From NCBI GenBank assembly GCA_943735955.1, contig OX030955.1, positions 8,778,769 to 8,842,768 on the forward strand: a stretch of DNA of 64,000 nucleotides, in the 5' to 3' direction. The stretch's first letter is position 1, and each line of letters begins with the position of its first letter. Made by a program: the position numbers and the translations under genes. The stretch is from Piscicola geometra. Its lineage: Eukaryota; Annelida; Clitellata; Hirudinida; Piscicolidae. The notes beneath the pieces are model-generated. The model saw nothing but the letters and a program-made list of their open reading frames with translations, was not told the DNA's origin and ran no database searches. Of the stretch, positions 48,379 through 64,000 are shown one piece after another.

Positions 48379-51300
48379 TCATAGCCCTTCTTCTACATCT
48401 CTGTGTATCACAGCGTCCCTTGAGCTTCCAACGCCTACCCACTTGACTGTGATGATGATGATGATGACGATGATGATAACCATGATGATGTTGATAATGA
48501 TGATATAGTAATAGTAGTAATAGAGTTGATGAATGCATAGATCTTTCTAAAAAGCCAAACTACAAACGATATTACCCACCAACCACATTAACCAAACCCC
48601 ACCAAACACACCCCAGCAACCACACCCACCCAAAACACCCCACCAACCACACCCACCCAAAACACCCCACCACACACACACCCCCAAACACACCCCACCA
48701 AACACACCCCCCCCCCAAACACACCCCACCAAACACACCCACCCAACCACACCCACCAAACACACCCACCCAAACACACGCCACCCCCCAAACACACCCC
48801 ACCAAACACACCCACCCAAACACACGCCACCAAACACAAACTGCGGATCTTGGTGAGTTCTTCCAGCTTGAGGATGTACTGCTGAGCCAGGAGGGGGAGG
48901 TCGCCGAACTGTCTCACGTCAGTCGTTACCGCCTTCCACCCGGGCAGCGTTATGTACTCTACCGTTACTTTCTTTAGTTCCTCTTGCGAAGCTGGTAGTG
49001 GTGGTGGTGATGATGATGATGATGATGGGGGATAATGGTGATTATGATTATGATGGTAGTAGTGATGAGGTGGAAAAATTGACGAGAAGTATAAAGCATC
49101 TGAATTAAATCCTCTAAATTCAAAAAAGCATTTATATATATAAAAATCTTCGACCAACATCAACCATTATAAAAAGATCAAAACCCGGGAAAAAATTATG
49201 CCAACCGAACCAACCCACAAACCAACCAACCATGGACCAAACCAACCCAAAAAAACAACCAACCATGAACGGAACCAACCCGCAAACCAACCAACCATGG
49301 ACCAAACCAACCCAAAAAACCAACCAACCATGGACCAAACCAACCCACAAACCAACCAACCATGGACCAAACCAACCCACAAACCAACCAACCATGGACC
49401 GAACCAACCCACAAACCAACCAACCATGGACCGAACCAACCCACAAACCAACCAACCATGGACCCAACCAACTATGGACCCAAGCAACAAATCCAAAATC
49501 CCCATGGAACCAACGAACCAGGGAAGTAGTCAATGGCCTGCCCCTTGATGCGGTACTGCACTCCCACCTTCACCTCCTCAAACTCGTCCAGAATGTCCAG
49601 CTTCGTGATCGCCAGTCTGCAATGGTGTGGTGCTGATGATGATGATGAATGTGATGGTGATGATGATGATGAATGTGATGGTGGTGATGGTGATGATGAA
49701 TGTGATGGTGGTGATGATGAATGTGATGGCATGGAAATAAAAATGTTATTATGACGGAGATAACAAAAGTGACAGTTGCCATTGATGCAACACGCAGACT
49801 TGACCTTCGAAAATATTTCAATGACACAACGCACCCACGCCCCTCTAACCAGCCCCCTACATACCTTACTGTCCCTCCCATCCAACATCCTTACCCCCCC
49901 CCCCCATAATTCCTGTCCACCTACCCACTCCACCCGCCTCTCCTCCCCCCCACCAAACAATCCCATACCGACTAACGCGGTGAATCCGTTGATCATGTGG
50001 ACGTACTTCATGAGCGGCACGTCGAACCAGCCACACCGGCGCCCCCGCTTCGTCGTCACGCCGTACTCGTTACCCCTCTTGCGCACCAGCTCATCCATCT
50101 CCTGTGTGCGTGCGTGCGTGGGTGCATGTGTGGGTGTGTGTGTGGGTGGGTGTATGTGTGGGTGGGTGCATGTGTGGGTGGGTGTATGTGTGTGGGTGGG
50201 TGTATGTGTGGGTGGGTGTATGTGTGGGTGGGTGCATGTGTGGGTGGGTGCATGTGTGTGTGTGTGGGTGTATGTGTGGGTGGGTGCATGTGTGGGTGGG
50301 TGTGTGTGGGTGGGTGTATGTGTGGGTGGGTGCATGTGTGGGTGCGTGCGTGCGTGCATGCATGTGTGGGTGCATGTGTGTGGGTGGGTGTATGTGTGCG
50401 TGGGTGCATGTGTGGGTGCGTGCGTGCATGTGTGGGTGGGTGTGTGGGTGGGTGTATGTGTGGGTGGGTGTATCGATAGAAGGATTATAAATGTATAGAT
50501 AGAGAGATGGATGGGTTATAAATGTATGGATGGGTGTGTGGTTGCGTGGATGGCTGTATGCATGAACGCATGGATTATCTGAGCACCAATTCAGAAAAAT
50601 TCTGAAGGCGTTCTACAAGATGATGTTTTTGCTCCGATTTTATCCATTATGGCGATGAACTACTCCTCCACCCCTCCTCCTCCGACACTCCTCCTCCACT
50701 ACCCCTTTTCCACCACCCCTTCTCCACCACCACCCCTCCTCCTCCACCACCTCTTCTCCACCACCCTCCTCCTCCACCACCCCTCCTCCTCCACCACCTC
50801 TTCTCCACCACCCTCCTCCCCCACCACCCTCCTCCTCCACCACCCCTCCTCCTCCACCACCTCTTCTCCATCACCCCTCCTCCCCCACCACCCTCCTCCT
50901 CCACCACCTCTTCTCCACCACCCTCCTCCTCCAACACCCTCCTCCTCCACCACCTCTTCTCCACCACCCTCCTCCTCCAACACCCCTCCTCCTCCACCCC
51001 TCCACCCTCCATGTCAAAGGCGACCTTGTCCATCTCGGTAGGAAACTCTCCACTGCCAACCCTGGTGCAATACGCCTTAGCCACGCCATACACTGGTCCT
51101 GTGCATGATGATGATGATGATGCTGATGATGATGATGATGCTGCTGATGATAATATTATAGTGGCTTTTAGCAGCCTAAGCGCTTCTAGGCCACGAAAAT
51201 CATTCACGTAATGATTCGGGAACAGAGCAGCATGACTTGCACTCGAACCCACGTCCTCGCAATCAAGGCGAAGGCTCTTACCCACTCGGCCACCCACCCA

Positions 51301-54300
51301 CCCACACACCGATGGATGAGGCAGGGATGCCCAGGCCTGTGAAGATGCCCCCCACCGAGCAGTTGCTGGAGGTGACCATGGGGTAGGTGCCTTGATGGGG
51401 GATGCATTGGATGCATGGTTGATTTGACGAATCACTCCAATAATTAAAACCGAAAAAAAGAAAAAAACATTAAATCGCCGAATCCGTAAAAACCACAGCC
51501 AACACCCAAAATAGAACACAATACAATACAACACAACGACGAGTCTTATTATTAAAGTGGCGTAAACCCAGACGAGCTTCGAGACAACGCCTTCCCCCCT
51601 CCCAAGACCACACCCACTGCACCCCCCCTCCCAAGACCACACCAACTGCACCCCCCTCCCAAGACCACACCAACTGCACCCCCCCTCCCAAGACCACACC
51701 AACTGCACCACCCCCTCCCAAGACCACACCAACTTCACCCCCCTCCCAAGACCACACCAACTGCACCCCCCCCCCCACCCAAGACCACACCAACTGCACC
51801 CCCCCCCCCCACCCAAGACCACACCAACTGCATCTTCCCCCCCCCCCCCAAAACCTGCCCACCAAAGTCGATGTCGAGCATGGTGGCGTTGGCGCCCTCG
51901 ATGATGATGGTCATGCCAGGCTTCGAGAGGAGCGAGTGCATCAGACTGACCGTGTCCTTCACCATCGGCTTCAGTCGCTCCTGCAAGCCCTGCGAGGTGG
52001 ATGGAGGAGGAGAAGGAGGTGGGTTTGAATCGATCTACCATGCACACACCAACATCTATCCATCCATTCCCCAAGCCACTCACCAATCCATCAACCAATC
52101 CATGCATGCATGCACCTTATATCTCTTCAGTTCTCCTTCCACATCCACTTTCAGCTCGGGATACCTCTTCGTGTAGGTTGAAGCCAGCAACTTGAACCTT
52201 TGTGGTGGTGATGATGGTAGTGGTGGTGATGATGGTAGTGGTGGTGATGCTGGTGGTGGTGATGATGATGGTAGTAGTGGTGATGATGGTAGTGGTGGTA
52301 AATGTGGTAGTGTTGGTGATGATGGTAGTGGTGGTAATGATGGTGTAGTGGTATTGATGGTAGTGGTGGTAAATGTGGTAGTGTTGGTGATGATGGTAGT
52401 GGTGGTAATGATGGTAGTGTTGGTGATGATGGTAGTGGTGGTAATGATGGTAGTGTTGGTGATGATGGTAGTGTTGGTGATGATGGTAGTGGTGGTGATG
52501 ATGCTAGTGGTGGTAATGCTGGTGGTGGTGGTGATGATGATAGTGGTGGTGATGATGGTAGTAGTGGAAAATTAAAATGACGCTATACCATTTCAATGGC
52601 GGAAAAACTGACGTATGTTGGAGTGAGATGAATTGGCGTGAAATTTTGATATTAGATCACAATAAAGCGAATTTAAGCAATGAAATATTGTTAATTCCTT
52701 AGCGCATGATGAATTGATGCATGCTAGTTGCATTGATCTTTGTGCAAAGTGAGCGGTGAAGTGGTAAATAGTTCCCAAGACTAAAGCAAACAACAGGTGT
52801 TTGTAGACAGCCAGTATCATATTATTATTATTGATATTATTATTATTGATATTATTGGTATTTTTATTTTATCGATGCAATGCATTGGATGATGAATGGA
52901 TGAATGAGTGAATGGTGTTTAAGTGAATGATCGATTGAATGATAAAAAGATGAATGGATGAATGAGTGAATGGATGTTTGCATGCGTGGAGGGAGTAGGA
53001 AGTAGAGAGACTTACTTGTCAGTGAAGACGTCAAAGTCGTACACAAGGTCAGCCACCCTGATGCCTGAACGGGCTGCCTGTGAGGGGGAGGGAGGAGGTG
53101 GGAAGGAGTTTAGTGTGGTGGTGGTGGAGGTAGGAATAGGATGTGGAGGAGGATGGTGTGGAGATGGAGGAAAGTGGTGGAGAGATGGAAGAGGATGTTA
53201 GAGAAGGGGGGGGGGGAGAAAAGTGGGGTGGTGAGGGCAGAATGTGGTGGTAGAAAGGGTAGGAAGAGTAACTTATGGTGATGGTGATGATGACGGTGAT
53301 GATAATGATGGTCATGATAGCTGACCTTGCAAGCATAAGTAGGTCCAATTCCCTTCTTTGTGGTTCCTATCCTGTAGAAACAATGCATCAATTAATTCAT
53401 TAGTGAATATGATGATGATGGTGATGATGATGATGATGATGATGATGGGATTGATAAACAGCCAATCAATGCTTCCATTTTTTTTTAATTCCCATTTATT
53501 TTAATGATAGGAAATATCAAAACAGCTTTAATTAACATCATGAAAGGATCATGATAATGATGATGATGATAATGATCCAAAACATACATTTTTATTCAAT
53601 GAATGAAAAATTAATGTTGATTAGGTCTGCAGGTGGAGGCTGTGAGGATGCTGCCATAACCCGATGCAAGTGTGCATGAGGAAAATTTCGTCAACTTCTT
53701 CCTCTACTGACAAACAGACACCTTCCACTTCCAACCAGAAGTCGTGTGTACACCTCATGTACAATGTTACACGCCTCTGAGACTTGGGCTGTCACCACAG
53801 AAACAATCAACCGCCTTCAACGCAACGACCGGGCCATGATCCGTTGGATGTGCAACATCAAATCAAAAGATCTCATCAGTTCAGATGAGCTCCAAAAAAT
53901 GATGGGAATCCAGGATATTGGTGCTGTACTGCAAACGAGAAGAATGAGGTGGTTTGGGCATGTCGAATGTGGTGGTGGATGGATCAACAAGGTTAGAAGA
54001 ATGGAGGTTTCTGGAACGAAACGACCTGGCAGGCCAAAGAAGATGTGGGAAGAGGTGGTGCAGAAAGACCTCAAATACCTGGGGGCACGCAGCACTGATG
54101 CCCATGATAGAAAGGAGTGGAGGGAGAGATTGAGACTTTTCAGACAGGCCCCACCCTCGGGAGATGAAAAGTTGGCCTGTTTACCAAAAACCAGGAGATG
54201 ATGATGATTATTTAGTATTGAATGTTAAATAATGAATATTTAAAAAATGTAATAAAATAACAATTATTAAAATTTTATTGATTAAAATATAATACTTTAA

Positions 54301-54399
54301 AAATGCATCATAACTGCAACAAACATGTCTTTTCCCTTTCCCAGCTCCTCCAAGCCATCCACTTGTTGGTGGAAGTCAAACACTGATGGTTGTGTGTGT

Positions 54400-54462
<63 letters not shown>

Positions 54463-55392
54463 TGTGCAACCAAGCAACTCCAATTCACTATTCTTTCACA
54501 CCATTTACATCTACTACCCAAACACCAACACCTATCACCAACCTAATAAAACCTCCAAACCACACACCCACATTATCACCCATCCATCATTCTCATTAGG
54601 CAACCAACACCACCCATCACAACCCATCATCATTATCACAACCCCCATCATTATCATCACAACCCTCACCCTCTTTTTCATCATCACAACCCTCACCCTC
54701 ATTTTCATCATCACAACCCTCACCCTCATTATCATCATCACAACCCCCATCATCATTATCACAACTCCCATCATCATCATCACCACCCACCAAGGTGTGC
54801 CCTGGAGGAGACGATGAGTCTTCCTTGCCAGTTAGTCAGACCCTTGGCTTCGTTCGCCTGCAGTTCGTCAAAGAGACCTGGCAAGTGGATCACCATGCCG
54901 TTTCCTGTGGGAAGGTCACTTACTGCTCGTTGATTCTGATCATTTAATTGATTTGTTCCCTTTTATTTAGATTATTTGCAACGCTTTGAGCGAAAAAGCT
55001 ATAAAATAGGACTATAGCTATATGTTTAGTTAAATAATTTTAATCAATTTTCTCAGCCTCCCAAGTACGCACCCATGATGTTGATGCACTTTTCGTTGAG
55101 AAGGCCACTCGGAAGAAGGTGGAAGTCGTACATGATTCCATTCGCCACCACTGTGTGACCCGCATTATTGCCTCCCTATTTTGATTATGGTTGCAATCCT
55201 CCTTTATTTTATAAATATTAATATAATGAAAAACTTCTATAATAAATTATTTAAAATTAAAACCTGAAACCGGCAAACGACGTCTGCGGACTGGCACAAC
55301 AAATCTACTATTTTGCCCTTTCCTTCGTCGCCCCATTGGGTGCCTAGAACAACGATTGCTTTGCTTCCAGTCGATTTTACGTGATTTGCCAT
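48379..55392 (-). CDS. ADSS: Adenylosuccinate synthetase, complete
   Basis: Fourteen exons on the minus strand: 55392-55264, 55175-55073, 54904-54791, 54382-54325, 53371-53326, 53077-53016, 52197-52116, 51989-51863, 51390-51310, 51098-51025, 50101-49977, 49616-49519, 48991-48842, 48446-48379. They give 438 residues (vertebrate enzymes ~456). The enzyme makes adenylosuccinate from IMP, aspartate and GTP, the first committed step to AMP. Visible motifs are [11 protein letters not shown] (17-27, catalytic Asp 22), GGNNAGHT (44-51, catalytic His 50), [38 protein letters not shown] and TKLDILD. The last exon ends [13 protein letters not shown]. The exon 10 donor is AAG|GTCGCC, because only this keeps the family spacing between FPTE and RGNEYG. 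The introns are full of simple repeats. Confidence 0.96.
48590..48840. repeat. CACCAAACACACCC-type minisatellite in an ADSS intron
   Basis: Irregular repeats of CACCAAACACACCC and CACCCACCCAAA fill the intron between the last two exons and begin directly at the donor of exon 13. Confidence 0.85.
49200..49500. repeat. ~30-bp CCAACCATGGACCAAACC minisatellite in an ADSS intron
   Basis: About eight copies of a unit close to CCAACCATGGACCAAACC followed by AACCCACAAACCAA, with a few substitutions. It lies between exons 12 and 13. All six frames are open through parts of it, which is an artefact of composition. Confidence 0.9.
49635..49735. repeat. GATGATGAATGTGATGGT repeat in an ADSS intron
   Basis: Five or more imperfect copies of a GAT/GGT-rich unit directly beside the exon 12 acceptor. 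Confidence 0.8.
50104..50475. repeat. GTGTGGGTGGGTGCAT minisatellite in an ADSS intron
   Basis: About 370 bases of GTGTGGGTGG, GTGCATGTGTGG and GTGTATGTGTGG units start three bases from the exon 11 acceptor. On the gene strand it is CA-rich and supplies the acceptor CACACAG. Confidence 0.9.
50670..51008. repeat. CCTCCTCCTCCACCACC minisatellite in an ADSS intron
   Basis: Pyrimidine-rich repeats with sub-units CTCCTCCTCCACCAC and CTCTTCTCCACCACC. They end about 16 bases from the exon 10 donor. Confidence 0.9.
51153..51300 (-). mobile_element. tRNA-derived SINE forming most of ADSS intron 9
   Basis: On the minus strand, GGTGGCCGAGTGGGTAAGAG (A box) is followed by GTGGGTTCGAGTGCAAGTC (B box). 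A body ends with AAAAGCCACTATAATATTA and an ATC-rich tail. The SINE is in sense with ADSS and starts about 10 bases after the exon 9 donor. The whole intron is 211 bases (51099-51309). It shares its B box and its GCCACTATAATA end with the element at 63519-63680. Confidence 0.78.
51548..51592 (-). mobile_element. 3' end fragment of the same SINE family
   Basis: ATTAAAGTGGCGTAAACCC, then CAGACGAGCTTCGAG, matches the reverse-complement 3' end of the SINE at 63519 (ATTATAGTGGCGTATAACCC, then GAACGGGCTTCCAGG). Only this end remains, in an ADSS intron. Confidence 0.5.
51596..51850. repeat. CCCAAGACCACACCAACTGCA minisatellite in an ADSS intron
   Basis: About eight copies of a ~27-base unit, CCAAGACCACACCAACTGCA plus a C-run of variable length. 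It ends about 12 bases from the exon 8 donor. Confidence 0.9.
52198..52572. repeat. GGTGGTGATGATGGTAGT minisatellite in an ADSS intron
   Basis: About 20 imperfect copies of an 18-base GGTGGTGATGATGGTAGT unit begin immediately beside the exon 7 acceptor. Confidence 0.9.
53640..54215 (+). mobile_element. Non-LTR retrotransposon 3' fragment, antisense in an ADSS intron
   Basis: The plus strand encodes the C-terminal end of a LINE reverse transcriptase: [55 protein letters not shown] and [14 protein letters not shown] frame of 151 codons is still open from 53746. A short ATG-rich tail follows the stop (GATGATGATGATTATT). It is 5'-truncated and lies in the intron between ADSS exons 4 and 5. Confidence 0.82.
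54394..54470. repeat. (GT)n microsatellite in an ADSS intron
   Basis: A nearly pure GT run of about 75 bases, close to the exon 4 acceptor. Confidence 0.9.
54600..54790. repeat. CATCATCACAACCCTCACCCT minisatellite in an ADSS intron
   Basis: Repeated ATCATCACAACCC units with CTCACCCTC or CCATCATTATC inserts. The run ends at the exon 3 donor. Confidence 0.85.
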
Positions 55393-56016
55393 TTTTTTAA
55401 AAATATTTTTTTATAAAAAATGAATGACCGAAATAAAAATTTTGTTGTTTAGTCTGGAATACCAAGAAGCGGGTTTAAAAGTAGAGATTCTATGAAAGAA
55501 ACAAGAAGCACGTCATATAATATAATACGTCTTATAGATATATGAAGCACGTTTCACGAAAAAATTTCAAAAATGAAAAATATTGATTTTTTAAACAGTC
55601 TTACTAAAACTCTTTGATGTATTTATCTTTGAATATAAGTTATACAAATTAACTTTTTTAGTACATAAAAAATATATGAGAATTTAAATTTGAACAAAAT
55701 ATATATACAAGTAAAGAACTGTTAAATACATTCCTGCTTTAAAAACTAAAAGAAAACACTAATAATCTTTTCCGCCTAAGCTTTGCTTGTTTCTCCGTAT
55801 CTTCGACACTTGTGATACTAATCTGAGTCATCTTAGTCAGTATGTTTTTTAAATTATTTTTTGAAATATACTGCACACATTTAATAAATCGTATTTTCAA
55901 ATTATCTTTTTGTTTTAAAGTTAGATCGGTTCTGCGGGTATTCCAATAGATGTCTATGGTTCTGTTGTATTTTTCTTAAATTTAATTCTGACGATTTTGA
56001 TAATTTTTCAAGAATA
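55393..56016. promoter_or_regulatory. Shared head-to-head interval between ADSS and NACA
   Basis: Only 624 bases separate the two divergent start codons, so both promoters and 5' UTRs must lie here unless distal exons exist. It is AT-rich with no clear TATA box or CpG-rich core. Confidence 0.5.
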
Positions 56017-57486
<1,470 letters not shown>

Positions 57487-58241
57487 AAAGGATCCACAGC
57501 CATAAAAAATTGATATATTATATCTAGTTCTTTTGTATTGCAACAATCCCAACTTACACTCTTCAGCCCTTTCAAATTAAATACATCAAAAATGTGCATT
57601 CTGTGCATCTTCTCAGCCATAGGCGTCAATCAGAAGAGACGAAAAGCATAATTCGTGTACTTATCCCATTTTTAGAAAATAATTAGTTTAGCTAACCAGA
57701 GTATAAAAAACTAATGTTAACATTTTTTTAGACTGACCGACATACTCCAAATTCTTAATAGGAAGACTTCAGAATTGAAACATCTCATCACCCAGCCAGC
57801 GCTTGTAGGTGGAGTTGTCTTGGCACCTCTTTGATTATTTTCTTGTTTTTTAGACCAAATTATGCCATACCTTTACCTTTCATCCGCATTAATTCAAAAG
57901 AATTGACATTTTCTATTGAGACACTGCAAGAAGTTCTACGTCGAATGGTAAAAATTAAAAATAGAAAAGTTCGAAAAAGAATGCATATTCGTTGGTGAAG
58001 AGTGGTGAAACATTAGTTGCTTTTCCGCAGGAGATACCCTCATGTTGAGAGCTCTAGAGCTGAAGATTTTTAAAAAATTCTTCTAAGAATATGAGCTTAA
58101 ACTATAATCGAAACAAATGTTTTAGTAAATTAAAACAAACAAATTAAAATAAATAACTCGGATTATAATAGAAAGTATCTTGTACTCATTAATGTAACCG
58201 AATTAGATTCAACACCCTTATATAAGTGGTGATAAAGATTC
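57487..58241. other. Convergent 3' intergenic stretch
   Basis: This holds the 3' UTRs of NACA (+) and the USP gene (-). I see no gene. An ATTAAA lies near 57577. Confidence 0.5.
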
Positions 58242-63789
<5,548 letters not shown>

Positions 63790-63839
63790 CTGGGGAGAAG
63801 GGGGGGGGGGGAGATGTGGTAGATGAGATGGAAGGTTGA

Positions 63840-64000
63840 TGATGGAGAGTGGGTGGGGGATGGAAGGGTGGGTGGTGGGTGGAAGGGTGGGTGGTGGGTG
63901 GAAGGGTGGGTGGTGGGTGGAAGGGGGGGTGGTGGGTGGAAGGGTGGGTGGTGGGTGGAAGGGGGGGTGGTGGGTGGAAGGGGGGGTGGTGGGTGGAAGG
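63840..64000. repeat. GGGTGGGTGGTGGGTGGAA minisatellite at the window end
   Basis: About eight copies of a 19-20-base G-rich unit run to the window edge, in the intron upstream of the first visible USP exon. Confidence 0.95.

Noticed and set aside
48547..49163. Gly/Val/Cys/Trp-rich frames
   Set aside because: These are repeat translations beside ADSS exon 13, not proteins.
49472..50498. Overlapping His/Thr/Pro and Cys/Val/Gly frames on both strands
   Set aside because: All derive from the GTGTGGGTGGGTG minisatellite and neighbours. Only the ADSS exon parts are real.
50640..52107. A 486-codon minus-strand frame
   Set aside because: It runs through ADSS exons, introns, the SINE and Glu/Arg-rich CCTCC repeats in one frame by chance. 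True splice sites cut it into several exons.

Overview
The window is animal nuclear DNA. It is AT-rich with many short GT-AG introns, and it carries metazoan gene families: von Willebrand D-domain protein, nuclear receptor, EHD ATPase, ECHDC1, adenylosuccinate synthetase, NACA and a ubiquitin-specific protease. It also carries CR1/L2-like LINEs with (TGAT)n tails, tRNA-derived SINEs and a hAT relic. A non-vertebrate animal, possibly a spiralian such as a mollusc or annelid, fits best; the phylum cannot be fixed from the sequence alone. All exon models below were made by hand from splice sites and reading phase; each full model closes in frame.

Layout, left to right. 1-8730 (+): the 3' 27 exons of a large secreted vWD/C8/TIL/EGF protein, with a SINE in one intron. 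9959-11378 (+): a small secreted protein made of two nearly identical tandem exons. 11.4-12.7 kb: a MITE with a 9-bp target duplication and a duplicated ~90-bp block upstream of a nuclear receptor gene (12783-14815, +). 15377-22815 (-): an EHD gene with one 5.7-kb intron. 22.8-31.5 kb: gene-poor, with one orphan exon candidate. 31565-31818 (+): two 3' exons of an unknown Cys-rich protein. 32688-45739 (+): a tandem family of type I membrane proteins (one intact gene, one exon-1 relic, one copy with a decayed first exon). The space between the copies holds a degenerate LINE that was invaded by a hAT transposon and by a second LINE.

46297-47382 (-): ECHDC1-like gene. 48379-55392 (-): complete 14-exon adenylosuccinate synthetase. 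56017-57486 (+): complete NACA, head-to-head with the synthetase. 58242 to beyond 63789 (-): C-terminal part of a USP deubiquitinase with homopolymer-rich insertions. From 48 to 64 kb, the introns of the synthetase and the USP are packed with micro- and minisatellites, usually a different one in each intron, while the exons stay intact.

No operon-like logic is expected. Housekeeping genes (ADSS, NACA, ECHDC1, EHD, USP) are interspersed with lineage-specific secreted or membrane genes. The most novel material is the tandem 12-cysteine membrane family, the exon-duplicated secreted protein, and two SINEs sitting directly against splice donors, one of them making up most of its intron.
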